A stretch of 64,000 nucleotides of DNA from Halomonas sp. A40-4 (GCF_015767635.1 NZ_CP065230.1:2356001-2420000); one strand, 5' to 3'; counted from the first letter of the stretch, positions 32,957 through 44,776 are shown. The notes: generated by a model not told the origin, from the letters alone. Translations and numbers: made by a program.

Positions 32957-32984
32957 ATATGGGGCTGAGGGAAAATTTTTCAAG
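32957..32984 (-). promoter_or_regulatory. Sigma-32 heat-shock promoter of htpG
   Basis: On the minus strand a perfect -35 box CTTGAAA (32978-32984) is separated by 13 bases from a perfect -10 box CCCCATAT (32957-32964). Both match the known sigma-32 consensus. The -35 box overlaps the last codons and stop of the upstream DUF1232 gene. Predicted transcription starts near 32950, leaving a leader of about 70 bases. Confidence 0.82.
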
Positions 32985-33327
32985 CGGCCGTGTGCGGGGA
33001 ATCAGTGGATTCCCTCTCGGGATACTTCCAGGCACGATAGCCGGCCAGTTGCTGGTCCATACGATTGAGCAACCAACCAACAATGACCGCATCGTCGACC
33101 ACGCCAATCAACATGAGAAAATCGGGGATCAAATCAAACGGCAACACCAGATACATCAGCGCCACCGCCATCAACCCGAAAGCCGACCAGGGCACAGGCC
33201 GAAAACGGCCCTTGACGACGTCACGCGTCATGGGGAAAAACAATGACAGCGCACGCCACATGCGCTTGAATACCCAAGCACGGGATTTCAGTCGACGCAG
33301 CCACCACCAGCCGGATAATAGAGCCAT
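32980..33327 (-). CDS. DUF1232 (YkvA-like) small membrane protein
   Basis: A 115-residue protein with the DUF1232 signature [21 protein letters not shown] in its centre, preceded by a hydrophobic segment (about 50-70). Function is unknown; the motif occurs in many small membrane-associated proteins. The ATG at 33327 has GGAGG 11 bases upstream; a TTG six codons earlier is in frame, but it overlaps that Shine-Dalgarno. It is divergent from slt and its end overlaps the htpG heat-shock promoter. Confidence 0.8.
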   Translation of the reverse strand: MALLSGWWWLRRLKSRAWVFKRMWRALSLFFPMTRDVVKGRFRPVPWSAFGLMAVALMYLVLPFDLIPDFLMLIGVVDDAVIVGWLLNRMDQQLAGYRAWKYPERESTDSPHTAA

Positions 33328-33424
33328 CAGTATTGAATCCTCCAAAGCGTTCGGTTGTCGGAGTCTTTTGCGTTAGGATAGTTCAGTCCCCCAAGGCCAC
33401 CCAATGCCGTATCGAGGAAGCATC

Positions 33425-35359
33425 ATGCCCTGCACTGCCCGCGTATTATCCATTGCGTTCATTGCCTGCTTACCAAGCATGTCATGGGCCTTGAGCGACA
33501 GTGCAATGCGCGACGCGCTCGATGCTGCACGCAACCAGCAGTGGGACCGCATTGACATGGCGGCCATTGAAGACCATCCGTTAAGCGGCTATGTCACTTA
33601 TCATCGGTTGCGCAACCAGCTACCGGACCTGCCGCCGGAAACGGTCAACCGCTATATCGATACCCACAGGGACTCACCGCTGAGCGACTGGATGCGTGGA
33701 CAGGCCATCGATCAATACGGTAAGGCAGGCCAGTATGGCCGTGTACGGGCGGTCAGCAATGGTGAGCCCAACGGCGCCGCCCGGCAATGCCACTACCACA
33801 CGGCCCATTTTGACATTGCCCCACAACAAGCGGTTGAGGCCGGCCAACGCCTCTGGCTTGTGGGCCAATCCCAACCGAACGCCTGCGATCCGTTGTTTGA
33901 CCGGTTGAGAGCAAACGGCACCATCGATGGCGAGTTGATTTGGGAACGCCTGATGTTAGCCTGGCAGGCAGATAACCGTCGGCTGGCCGACTACCTGAGC
34001 AATCAATTAAGTGAGCGCTGGCAAACCGCCATTGATACCTACGAAGCGGTGGATAGCGACCCGCAGCGCTTACTCAGTGCCCCCACCTGTCTGGGCCCTG
34101 AATGCGCGGCTACGGCCGCTTTTTACCAGGCGGCAATGCAACGCCTTACGCTAGACGACACCCCGCGAGCGCTGTCCGTTTGGCGCTCACTGACTGAGCG
34201 ACTGAGCCTGTTGCCCAGCGATCAACAGCTTATCGAGGAAGAGCTGGCGTATTACGTACTGGTGCGTGAAGTGCCCAATTCGATGGCGTGGGTCGATAGC
34301 GTTTTGCCCAATCTGGACAGCGAGCGCGTTCTTGAATTGCGTGTTCGCCGCGCCCTTCAAGCTCATCAATGGGAGTCGGTGCGCCAGTGGATTACCCAAA
34401 TGCCCAGCGAGCAGAAAGCGGATGCACGGTGGCAATACTGGCTCGCCCGAGCCAGCCAGCAGCTAGGCGATCAGACGGCGGCAGCAACGCATTTCCAGCA
34501 AGCTGCTTCACAGCGTAGCTTTTACGGTTTTGCCGCTGCTGAGCGTTTGGGGCAGCCGTTAGCGTTGAACAATGAGCGCTTCTATTTTGACGACGCTTCA
34601 CGTGAGCGTATCGCGCAACTGCCCATGGTGCAGCGTACCCAGGCATTGATGCGCATCGGCGAAGACGGCCTGGCCAATAGTGAGTGGCTGCATGCCGTTC
34701 AGCAGGCATCCACCGAAGAAGCCCGAGCGCTGGCGGACTTTGCCGCCGAGCAGGATTGGCATGCCCGGCTGGTGCAAACCACCATAGCGGCGGGTATGTG
34801 GGACGCCCTCGAATGGCGCTTCCCCCAGGCCTACCACGACGACTTCATCCACTGGGGGCGCATTAGCGGCGTGGATCCTTACCTGCTAATGGCGATTACC
34901 CGGCGCGAAAGCGCCTACAATCCCGATGCCCTGTCACCTGCCGGCGCCCGCGGGCTGATGCAATTGATGCCTGGCACCGCTGCCCAGGTAAGTCGCCAAC
35001 TGGGCCTCGATGATCCTGGCCCCTACGGTATACTCGATCCGGAGCTGAATATTCGCCTGGGCAGCACGTACTTACGCGACAAGCTGCAGCGCTACCAGGG
35101 CAATCGTTTAGCTGCCGCAGCAGCTTACAACGCGGGCCCTGGACGGGTAGACAGCTGGCTGAGGGATGACAGCATCGAGGCCTTTGACCTCTTTGTGGAG
35201 CGCATTCCCTACCGTGAAACGCGCAACTACGTGCAGGCAGTGCTGAGTTATCGTGCCATTTTTGAAAGTCTCGCCAACGGCTCAAGTGACGGAATATCGC
35301 TGCTGAGCGACGGCGAAAGGCAGGTACGTTACAGTCGGGCGCTGGTCAATCGCGATTAA
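33425..35359 (+). CDS. slt: Soluble lytic murein transglycosylase
   Basis: Slt cleaves glycan strands of peptidoglycan to form 1,6-anhydro-muropeptides in the periplasm. The 644-residue protein has a signal peptide (about 1-22, cleavage near SWA-LSD), a long superhelical helical ring domain, and the C-terminal SLT domain starting ISGVDPYLLMAITRRESAYN. Glu495 in RRES is the catalytic residue, followed by SPAGARGLMQLMPGTA. The ATG at 33425 has GAGGAAG at a good distance; an in-frame ATG at 33404 lacks one. A weak promoter, TTGTCG (33355) with GATAGT (33377), lies upstream. Converges on the LysE-type gene. Confidence 0.94.
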   Translation: MPCTARVLSIAFIACLPSMSWALSDSAMRDALDAARNQQWDRIDMAAIEDHPLSGYVTYHRLRNQLPDLPPETVNRYIDTHRDSPLSDWMRGQAIDQYGKAGQYGRVRAVSNGEPNGAARQCHYHTAHFDIAPQQAVEAGQRLWLVGQSQPNACDPLFDRLRANGTIDGELIWERLMLAWQADNRRLADYLSNQLSERWQTAIDTYEAVDSDPQRLLSAPTCLGPECAATAAFYQAAMQRLTLDDTPRALSVWRSLTERLSLLPSDQQLIEEELAYYVLVREVPNSMAWVDSVLPNLDSERVLELRVRRALQAHQWESVRQWITQMPSEQKADARWQYWLARASQQLGDQTAAATHFQQAASQRSFYGFAAAERLGQPLALNNERFYFDDASRERIAQLPMVQRTQALMRIGEDGLANSEWLHAVQQASTEEARALADFAAEQDWHARLVQTTIAAGMWDALEWRFPQAYHDDFIHWGRISGVDPYLLMAITRRESAYNPDALSPAGARGLMQLMPGTAAQVSRQLGLDDPGPYGILDPELNIRLGSTYLRDKLQRYQGNRLAAAAAYNAGPGRVDSWLRDDSIEAFDLFVERIPYRETRNYVQAVLSYRAIFESLANGSSDGISLLSDGERQVRYSRALVNRD

Positions 35360-35373
35360 TCCACGCTCTAGCG

Positions 35374-36030
35374 TTACACCGGCCGCTGCGAAAACGCCAG
35401 CCGGATCCCCAGCATCACCAATACGGTGCCAGTCATCGCGTTGAGCGTTTGTGCAAAACGCGCGCTGGCCAGCCATTTTCCGGCGCTGCCGACCATCAGT
35501 ACCACACTGATTTGCCAGAGGTTGGCAATCACGAAGTGAACGCCTGCCAACCATAGCGACTTGACCAGCGTTGGATCGCTCGGGGCAATGAACTGCGGCA
35601 GAAAAGCCATATAAAATACTACCGTCTTGGGGTTAAGCACATTGGATAAAAACCCTTCTTTCAGCGGTTGCCAGAGTGGAACGGCCGTATCCGTGGTCAT
35701 CACACCCTTCACCGGCAATGGTTGTCCACGCCGTGCCGCCAGCAGACTGCTAATACCCAGCCAGATCAAATAGCCAGCTCCCACCAGCTTCAAGGCATGA
35801 AACGCCCAGGCTGACTGCAGCAGGATCAGCGAAATCCCCATTGCCGAGATGGTGGCATGCACGAACAGGCCGCTGCAGATCGCCATGCTGGTGGCGACCC
35901 CGTCACGCAGCCCTCCCCTGGCCGTATTACGGATCACCAGCAACGTATCGACCCCAGGGGTGATCGACAGCAACGTAATGGCAATGACAAATGGCACAAA
36001 CTGCGCATCAATCAGGCTAAATGGCGTCAT
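35374..36030 (-). CDS. LysE/RhtB-family amino acid exporter
   Basis: A 218-residue, very hydrophobic protein with about six membrane segments and the family start FVIAITLLSITPGVDTLLVI plus RGGLRDGVATSMA; the LNPKTVVFYMAFLPQF segment in the middle is also typical. The family exports amino acids or related small molecules; the substrate cannot be told from sequence. The frame is open 22 codons further upstream to 36096, but the ATG at 36030 gives the normal family start. It is divergent from cspA and converges on slt, with only 14 bases between stops. Confidence 0.85.
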   Translation of the reverse strand: MTPFSLIDAQFVPFVIAITLLSITPGVDTLLVIRNTARGGLRDGVATSMAICSGLFVHATISAMGISLILLQSAWAFHALKLVGAGYLIWLGISSLLAARRGQPLPVKGVMTTDTAVPLWQPLKEGFLSNVLNPKTVVFYMAFLPQFIAPSDPTLVKSLWLAGVHFVIANLWQISVVLMVGSAGKWLASARFAQTLNAMTGTVLVMLGIRLAFSQRPV

Positions 36031-36164
36031 AACAAGGCACTCGTTCGATGGAAACGATTCAATCACATTGTGACTGGACGACAGGTTTTTTTGCATCTAG
36101 AGTAATTCAGGCGGGTTCGCAATAGCGCCCCGCTTGAACATCAAGCTCGTGAAGGAAATGCATA

Positions 36165-36368
36165 ATGGCAACTGGCACTGTCAAGTGGTTCAACGATACC
36201 AAAGGTTACGGCTTCATCTCCCCGGATGACGGTGGTGACGATCTATTTGCTCACTTCTCCGAAATTCAAGCTGAAGGTTTCAAAAGCCTGCAGGATGGTC
36301 AGAAAGTCAGCTTTGAGGTAACCCAGGGTAAAAAAGGCCTCCAGGCTTCCAATATACGCGTTGCGTAA
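36165..36368 (+). CDS. cspA: Cold-shock-domain protein, CspA family
   Basis: A 67-residue single-stranded nucleic acid-binding protein of the CspA family. It has RNP1 KGYGFI and RNP2 DLFAHF. The family melts RNA secondary structure; not all members are cold-induced. Upstream, GCTTGA/TCAAGC (36132-36146) forms a six-pair hairpin just before the GAAGGA Shine-Dalgarno. The gene has its own terminator and is probably a single-gene transcript. Confidence 0.95.
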   Translation: MATGTVKWFNDTKGYGFISPDDGGDDLFAHFSEIQAEGFKSLQDGQKVSFEVTQGKKGLQASNIRVA

Positions 36369-36383
36369 TTCGCTATCGCGCAC

Positions 36384-36413
36384 AAGGCCCGCATGACGAT
36401 GCGGGCCTTTTTA
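36384..36413 (+). terminator. Intrinsic terminator of cspA
   Basis: A perfect 11-base stem AAGGCCCGCAT / ATGCGGGCCTT with a GACG loop is followed by TTTTATTTG, 15 bases after the cspA stop. Confidence 0.9.
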
Positions 36414-36444
36414 TTTGCCTAGCGCACAAGCCTCACCAGGGAAG

Positions 36445-37155
36445 TTATTCTTCCTGCTCTATGGTTTCAGGGCGCTCTTCCTCGATTGATTCAAACTGTT
36501 CATTCAATCGCTGCTCAGCCTCTTCAAAACGCCGCTCGGTGTCTTCTATCAGCTCATCTATATCTTTACCGCGCGTACGCTCTCCGTCGCGAGCCGACTC
36601 AGGCAGACTGCTTTCAAACTCCCAGCGCTCCTCCATCTCTTCATCGCTGATAGGATCGACAACAGGGGACTGCTTCTCGACTTCCTGAAACTGCTCTTCC
36701 AGCCGCTGCTGCGCCTCCTCAAACCGGCGTTCGGTTTCGGCAATCATATCGTCCACATCCGACCGAGTTGCCTCACCGGGCATTGCGCCGCCTTCCTCAA
36801 GCACGTCTTCAGGATCAGCAGCCAAGGTATCCTCGCCGGCCTCAACATCTTCGGTCTGCACGGCGCTGTCTTCCTCCGCCTGTTCGCCTTCAAGGGCCTC
36901 AGTTCGATCCAGCTCATCTTCCGCCTGGGATTCAATAGCATCGCTATCTTCCTGGCTGCCGCTGGCACCGGGCTCGTCGACGGCTCCCTCCTCTTCAGTA
37001 CCTGCTGGAGCATCAGCAGATACAGCGTCTCCGTTATTTGATGATGAAGCAGACTCTTGCTGCTGATCGGCGTTGGACGTTTCGTCGTTATCGCCACAGC
37101 CACTGACCACCAACACGACAGCTGCCAGCAAGGGTAGCCAAACGCTTTTAGTCAT
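36445..37155 (-). CDS. Acidic lipoprotein with a duplicated coiled-coil module, unknown function
   Basis: I do not recognise this 236-residue protein. It starts with a lipoprotein signal peptide (hydrophobic 5-19, lipobox VSGC with Cys20). A long, disordered-looking and extremely acidic segment (about 21-130) rich in Glu, Asp, Ser and Ala follows. Two copies of a 28-residue helical module lie at 133-160 and 198-225, each containing TERRFEEA(Q/E)QRL and EQF, identical at 18 of 28 positions and 65 residues apart. It should be a periplasm-facing lipoprotein; Asp at +2 is absent (Gly), so outer-membrane sorting is possible. It lies between cspA and the YegS-like gene with no clear functional link. 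The acidity fits a halophile envelope. Confidence 0.75.
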   Translation of the reverse strand: MTKSVWLPLLAAVVLVVSGCGDNDETSNADQQQESASSSNNGDAVSADAPAGTEEEGAVDEPGASGSQEDSDAIESQAEDELDRTEALEGEQAEEDSAVQTEDVEAGEDTLAADPEDVLEEGGAMPGEATRSDVDDMIAETERRFEEAQQRLEEQFQEVEKQSPVVDPISDEEMEERWEFESSLPESARDGERTRGKDIDELIEDTERRFEEAEQRLNEQFESIEEERPETIEQEE

Positions 37156-37224
37156 TTATGTTGTCTCCTCAATGTGTATGTCTCATCGCCTCTGTAAAAG
37201 TGGGTCAATGACAGATTATTAATT

Positions 37225-38184
37225 TCAGGTCTCTATGACCGATGACAGTAGTGGGCATTGATCGGGCAGCACCACATGGATAGCCAACGGCACAACATCA
37301 GCGCGAAAGCGTCGATAATGGCGTGCTTCACCATCCAGGGTTAACGGCCACGGAGGATCGTCAGATAGTGTCGATACGCTGAGCGCATCCGCCGATACAT
37401 AGCGCACGAATTGCCCATGGCTGGGAAAATCCTGCAATTCGCTGACCAGATCCGTCAGTGCCCGCGCTGTGAGAAAATCCTTGACCACGAGGATATCAAG
37501 ATGACCGTCATCCAATTTCGCCTTTGGGGCCAGCACTTGCCCACCCCCTGACTGGCGACCGTTGCCAATGGCGAGCAGTAAAAGCGACGTCGACTCTTCC
37601 TGATCGTCCCAGTGTAGCGTGCCACGGTAGCTATGGTGTCGCCATGCCTTGACGGCCCCCATCAGGGAATAAGCGCCGCCACCCAACATGCGCTTGAGCA
37701 TTTTGGGAGTGGACGAGGTAATTTCAGCGCCAAAACCTGCCGTCATCATATTAACGTAATAGCTGGTGACCGACTCAGTGTCGCTCTCGGCACATAGTTT
37801 AACAACGTCAATCGGGTAATCAGACAGCGTCAACGCCGCAGACAGCCCCTCGGAGGGCTCCAGCGGCAAGCCCACCGAGGTCGCAAAGTCATTTGCGCTA
37901 CCCAGCGGCACAATTCCCATGACCGGCCGCCGCTCTTTATCCAGACGCATCAGACCGTTCATCACCTCGTTGACGGTACCATCCCCGCCACAGGCAATCA
38001 CATGAGTCATTCCCATATCGACGGCGACCACGGCAAAATGCCCGGCATCGCCCGCTTCCCAGGTTACCCGAACACTAATCGACATCCCTGCCTTTCTTTG
38101 CTCAGCTACCGCTTCACGTAACGCCGCATTACCGGCTGATTTACCATTAACAATGAGTAAAAAACGCTTTTTTGGTGTTGTCAC
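37225..38184 (-). CDS. yegS: YegS-like lipid kinase (diacylglycerol kinase catalytic domain)
   Basis: A 319-residue protein of the YegS/BmrU lipid kinase family. It carries the nucleotide-binding GGDGT (66-70) in VIACGGDGTVNEVMNGL, the PLGSANDFATSVGLP segment and the C-terminal DDGHLDILVV strand. YegS phosphorylates phosphatidylglycerol in vitro; the true substrate here is unknown. The start is GTG with an AAGGAAAGGAAA region upstream. It follows pepN's far end by about 34 bases in the same direction as the lipoprotein gene, but a joint role is not supported. Confidence 0.88.
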   Translation of the reverse strand: MTTPKKRFLLIVNGKSAGNAALREAVAEQRKAGMSISVRVTWEAGDAGHFAVVAVDMGMTHVIACGGDGTVNEVMNGLMRLDKERRPVMGIVPLGSANDFATSVGLPLEPSEGLSAALTLSDYPIDVVKLCAESDTESVTSYYVNMMTAGFGAEITSSTPKMLKRMLGGGAYSLMGAVKAWRHHSYRGTLHWDDQEESTSLLLLAIGNGRQSGGGQVLAPKAKLDDGHLDILVVKDFLTARALTDLVSELQDFPSHGQFVRYVSADALSVSTLSDDPPWPLTLDGEARHYRRFRADVVPLAIHVVLPDQCPLLSSVIET

Positions 38185-38218
38185 TGAGATTTCCTTTCCT
38201 TGTCACTCCATCAATTTG

Positions 38219-40849
38219 TTACGCCAATGCTTTCTCCACCACCTCATATACGTTACTCGATAGCGGTTCGCGTTGAATGCGCTCAAGCTCAGACCGCATC
38301 AAGACCTGTCGTGTTTCATCGAACCGTTGCCAACGGGTTAGCGGGGTAATCAGGCGCGCCGCTATTTCCGGGTTCAGCCGATTCAACTCAATCACGACAT
38401 CAGCCAGTAGAGCGTAGCCCTGACCATCCAGACGATGGAAATTGACGCGATTTTGGGCAAAAGCGCCAATCAGCGCGCGCACACGGTTGGGGTTCTTCAG
38501 CGAGAAGGCGGGATGGGCCATCAGGTACTTCACACGGTCGATCACATCCGGCTGGGGGCGCGAGACCTGAATCGTGAACCACTGATCCATGACCAGCGGG
38601 TCATGGGCCCACTTTTCACCGAAGGTCTTGAGCGCCGGAGAGGCCAGGTCGTCACGGTCACTATGAACCAGCAGCGTCAATGCATGACGTACATCAGTCA
38701 TGTTGTGGTTCGCCGCAAACTGACCTTCGCAGAGCGCCACACCCTGCTCATCTTCAATCGACATCAGGTAGCTGAGTGCTACATTCTTCAAGCTTCGCTG
38801 GGCAATCTGCTCAGGCGTCGGTGCATAAGGCTCACTGGAGCGATTGGCCTCAAAGGTCGCCATGAACTCATCACGCAGCGCCATCGCCAGTGACTGTCGG
38901 ACAAACTCTCGGGCCGCGTGGATAGCATCGACATCGACAATCGGCTGCTGCTCAGCGATGTACGCTTCCGAAGGTAACGTGAGCATTTCGGCAAGCACCG
39001 CCTTGTCCGCCGGCGCATCGGCCAATAGCGTTCGGAATGCCTCGACGACACGGCTGTCCATTACCTTTTCCACACCATTACGGTGAGCGGCAATCAAGTC
39101 ATCAAGCGCCAGCATCGCCAGCCGTTGCCCGGCATCCCAGCGGTTAAACCCATCGCTGTCCTGGGTCAGCAGGAAGGCGAGATCTTCCCGCGAATACGGA
39201 AAATGCAGCTTCACTGGCGCGGAGAAGTTACGCAGTAGCGAAGGCACAGGGGCCTCTGCCACGTCGGTAAACACGAAGGTCTGCTCGTCTTCGCGCAGGT
39301 GGATGACTGTCTCTTTACCGAGCTTGTTGCCGTCCAGGGTAAGCGCCAGGTCCTGGCCCGACTTGGTACCCACAAGGCCCATGGCAATGGGGATATGCAG
39401 CGGCTCTTTATCTACTTGGCCCGGCGTAGCGGGGGTCCGCTGACGCAGCGTCAAATGGTACTCGCCGTGGGCATAGTCGTACTCGCCATGGGCGTCGATT
39501 TCGGGTGTTCCCGCCTGGGAATACCAACGCATGAACTGACCTAGGTCAAGTCCCGAGGCCTCTGCCATGCAATCCACAAAGTCTTCGATGGTTACCGCCT
39601 GACCGTCAAAGCGCGCAAAGTAACGGTCGGCCCCCTGCCGAAAGGCGTCCCACCCGACCAGGTTGCACAACATGCGAACAATTTCAGCGCCCTTTTCATA
39701 AATAGTCAGGGTGTAGAAATTGGTGATCTCAATATAATGATCCGGCCGCACCGGATGGGCCGTCGGTCCAGCATCTTCGGCAAACTGCGCCGTGCGGAAA
39801 AACGAAACGTCCTGAATCCGCTTCACTGGGGCAGAGTTGGTCTCGGCGGAGAAACATTGATCACGGAAGACAGTGAAGCCCTCTTTCAGGGAGAGCTGGA
39901 ACCAGTCGCGGCAGGTGACTCGATTACCCGACCAATTATGGAAATACTCGTGGGCAACAATGCCCTCAACCGTCTGGAAAGCGCCGTCAGTCGCTGTATC
40001 CGGATGGGCTAATACCGCCGCCGAATTAAAGATATTGAGACCTTTATTTTCCATGGCCCCCATATTGAAGTCATTCACCGCCACGATCATGAACAGGTCC
40101 AGGTCGTATTCACGACCGTAGGCTTGCTCATCCCAGGCCATGGCCCGTTTCAGCGACCCCATGGCATGCTCGGTTTTGGCCAGATTTTCTTGCTCAACCC
40201 AAAGCTGCAGTGTCACTTCGCGCCCGGACCGGGTGGTAAAACGGTCTTCAACGCTATGCAAATCGCCGGCGACCAGGGCAAACAGGTAACAGGGCTTGGG
40301 GTGTGGATCCTCCCAGATAGCAAAGTGGCGACCGTTTTCAAGATCGCCTTGTTCAACCGGATTGCCGTTGGCGAGCAGAACGGGCTCTCGCTCGCGATCC
40401 CCGATGACGGTCACTTTAAAGGTCGACATTACATCCGGACGATCGGGATAAAAGGTGATACGTCGAAATCCTTCCGCCTCACACTGGGTACAGAACATGC
40501 CGTTGGACTGGTAAAGACCTTCCAACGCGGTGTTGTCCTTGGGCGAGAGTTGTACTTCACTTTCCAGGGTAAAGCGCGCAGGCACCTGTTCAATACGAAG
40601 CCCCTCATCGCTTACCTGATAATCATTACCCGACAGTGGGTTGCCATCAATCAGCAAGGCGTCAAGGGTCAGTTGCTCACCGTCAAGCTTGAGTGGTTCA
40701 TCAGCACTGGCCGTTGCCTGTCGCTCGATGTGCAGGCGCGCTTTGACTCGAGTCGCGGCGGGGTCAAGATCAAACGTCAGCTCGGTATGGGTCACCCGGT
40801 AGGCGGGAGGCTGGTAATCGCTTAAATAAACCGGCTGCGGATCAGACAT
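38219..40849 (-). CDS. pepN: Aminopeptidase N
   Basis: PepN is the main cytoplasmic M1 aminopeptidase that trims peptides from protein turnover. The 876-residue protein matches E. coli length (870). The exopeptidase motif GAMEN is at 264-268, the zinc motif HEYFH at 300-304, and the third zinc ligand Glu323 in LSLKEGF. The C-terminal ARM-like helical domain is complete. It lies 64 bases downstream of yajQ in the same direction. Confidence 0.97.
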   Translation of the reverse strand: MSDPQPVYLSDYQPPAYRVTHTELTFDLDPAATRVKARLHIERQATASADEPLKLDGEQLTLDALLIDGNPLSGNDYQVSDEGLRIEQVPARFTLESEVQLSPKDNTALEGLYQSNGMFCTQCEAEGFRRITFYPDRPDVMSTFKVTVIGDREREPVLLANGNPVEQGDLENGRHFAIWEDPHPKPCYLFALVAGDLHSVEDRFTTRSGREVTLQLWVEQENLAKTEHAMGSLKRAMAWDEQAYGREYDLDLFMIVAVNDFNMGAMENKGLNIFNSAAVLAHPDTATDGAFQTVEGIVAHEYFHNWSGNRVTCRDWFQLSLKEGFTVFRDQCFSAETNSAPVKRIQDVSFFRTAQFAEDAGPTAHPVRPDHYIEITNFYTLTIYEKGAEIVRMLCNLVGWDAFRQGADRYFARFDGQAVTIEDFVDCMAEASGLDLGQFMRWYSQAGTPEIDAHGEYDYAHGEYHLTLRQRTPATPGQVDKEPLHIPIAMGLVGTKSGQDLALTLDGNKLGKETVIHLREDEQTFVFTDVAEAPVPSLLRNFSAPVKLHFPYSREDLAFLLTQDSDGFNRWDAGQRLAMLALDDLIAAHRNGVEKVMDSRVVEAFRTLLADAPADKAVLAEMLTLPSEAYIAEQQPIVDVDAIHAAREFVRQSLAMALRDEFMATFEANRSSEPYAPTPEQIAQRSLKNVALSYLMSIEDEQGVALCEGQFAANHNMTDVRHALTLLVHSDRDDLASPALKTFGEKWAHDPLVMDQWFTIQVSRPQPDVIDRVKYLMAHPAFSLKNPNRVRALIGAFAQNRVNFHRLDGQGYALLADVVIELNRLNPEIAARLITPLTRWQRFDETRQVLMRSELERIQREPLSSNVYEVVEKALA

Positions 40850-40913
40850 GATGAGAAACTCCTTATAGTCATTGCTGTTATTGGCGGCGTAAAGAGGTTA
40901 CCAGGGCGTCGGG

Positions 40914-41399
40914 TCAATCCCGGAAGTTATCGAACTGAAGCGGCAGTTCCGGTCCTTCCTCACCGCGCAATAGCGACATGACGCTTTGCAAATCGTCACG
41001 CTTTTTACCTGTAACCCGCACCTTTTCACCCTGAATTTGTGCTTGGACTTTTAGCTTGCTGGCCTTGATACGCTTGACGATATCTTTCGCCTCGCCTTGA
41101 TCCAGGCCTTGCTTGAGCGCCACTTCCTGACGGGCTTTAACACCCGATAGCACAGGGTCTTTAATATCCATACAGCGCGCATCGATGCCCCGTGCAATCA
41201 GACGGTTACGCAGTACATCAAGCATCTGTTTGAGCTGAAAATCGACCTCGGCTTCAAGCTGAACCGACTCCTTTTCAAGCGTGAAAGACGCATCCACGCC
41301 CTTGAAATCAAAGCGGGACTGAACTTCGCGGTTGGCTTGGTCGACAGCATTGGCAGCTTCGTGCTGATCAAACTCAGAGACAATATCAAATGAGGGCAT
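40914..41399 (-). CDS. yajQ: YajQ-family nucleotide-binding protein
   Basis: A 161-residue YajQ protein; the family binds nucleotides, and in some bacteria cyclic di-GMP, and acts in gene regulation and virulence in a few species. Features are [20 protein letters not shown] at the start, the [10 protein letters not shown] segment and the C-terminal [19 protein letters not shown]. Length is normal. The 201-base gap to cobO holds no gene, riboswitch or clear promoter. Confidence 0.94.
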   Translation of the reverse strand: MPSFDIVSEFDQHEAANAVDQANREVQSRFDFKGVDASFTLEKESVQLEAEVDFQLKQMLDVLRNRLIARGIDARCMDIKDPVLSGVKARQEVALKQGLDQGEAKDIVKRIKASKLKVQAQIQGEKVRVTGKKRDDLQSVMSLLRGEEGPELPLQFDNFRD

Positions 41400-41600
41400 A
41401 AACGGATTCCTGACAAGACATGACCCACTATTCTAGAGCAGCCAGCCCCCCACCGGCCAATTATGTGGATATAAATAGCCAAAATACTGAATCCAGACGA
41501 CTTATCGTGGAATAAAAGAGGGTTCTCCTAGATGTTCAAGGCACGATGAATCGCTTAGGCTAAGGCACCGGAACGCTCTATTCGCAGCTGAGGAACCCCC

Positions 41601-42200
41601 ATGACCGACCGTAATACACGCCATAAAGCATCAATGGAAAAACTCAAGGCTCGCGTCGACGAGAAGGTCGCGGATGCCACCGAGCAGCGTGGCCTAATAC
41701 TCATCAACACCGGCAACGGCAAAGGGAAGACGACAGCGGCCTGGGGCACGGTGACCCGCGCCCTTGGCTACGGCTATAAAGTTGGCGTCGTTCAGTTTAT
41801 CAAAGGGCTGTGGGAGTGCGGCGAGCGCAATCGATTGGAAGAAGACCCCAACCTGAGCGTTGCCATCATGGCCACCGGCTTCACCTGGGAAACGCAAAAC
41901 CGTGAGGCGGACACCCAGGCATGCCAAGAGGTATGGCAAGACGCAGAGAAAATGCTGGCCGACCCCGACACCTACCTGGTGGTACTGGACGAGATCACCT
42001 ATATGCTCAAGTTTGGCTACCTGGATATTGCCGAGGTCAAAGCCGCTCTGGAGAAGCGTCCTCGCGAACAGACCGTGATTATTACCGGCCGCAACGCTCA
42101 CCGCGATCTCGTCGCCATGGCAGACACGGTGACCGAAATGCAGGAAGTCCGCCATGCCTTCAACAACGGCATCCAGGCGCGCCGCGGCATCGATTTTTAA
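41601..42200 (+). CDS. cobO: Corrinoid adenosyltransferase (CobA/BtuR type)
   Basis: This enzyme transfers adenosyl from ATP to reduced corrinoids to make adenosylcobalamin. The 199-residue protein has the P-loop GNGKGKTT (38-45), VVQFIKGLW and the C-terminal DTVTEMQEVRHAFNNGIQARRGIDF-type ending that marks the BtuR/CobA class. It is alone: no other cobalamin gene is in the window. The upstream 200 bases lack a B12-box sequence, so no cobalamin riboswitch is called. In that setting it may serve salvage of imported corrinoids. Confidence 0.94.
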   Translation: MTDRNTRHKASMEKLKARVDEKVADATEQRGLILINTGNGKGKTTAAWGTVTRALGYGYKVGVVQFIKGLWECGERNRLEEDPNLSVAIMATGFTWETQNREADTQACQEVWQDAEKMLADPDTYLVVLDEITYMLKFGYLDIAEVKAALEKRPREQTVIITGRNAHRDLVAMADTVTEMQEVRHAFNNGIQARRGIDF

Positions 42201-42221
42201 GCGTTCGAATGACAGACCTGA

Positions 42222-42250
42222 AAAGGGGCGAACACGTCGCCCCTTTCTTT
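42222..42250 (+). terminator. Intrinsic terminator of cobO
   Basis: A perfect ten-base stem AAAGGGGCGA / TCGCCCCTTT with loop ACACG is followed by CTTT, 21 bases after the cobO stop and facing the convergent purA. Confidence 0.8.
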
Positions 42251-42287
42251 ACACCCACCCGACAGAATGTGTCAGCTATTCAGCCGG

Positions 42288-44776
<2,489 letters not shown>

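Noticed and set aside
41400-41600. A possible cobalamin riboswitch upstream of cobO
   Set aside because: The B12-box and the conserved GCCACTG-type elements are absent, and no long hairpin set was found.
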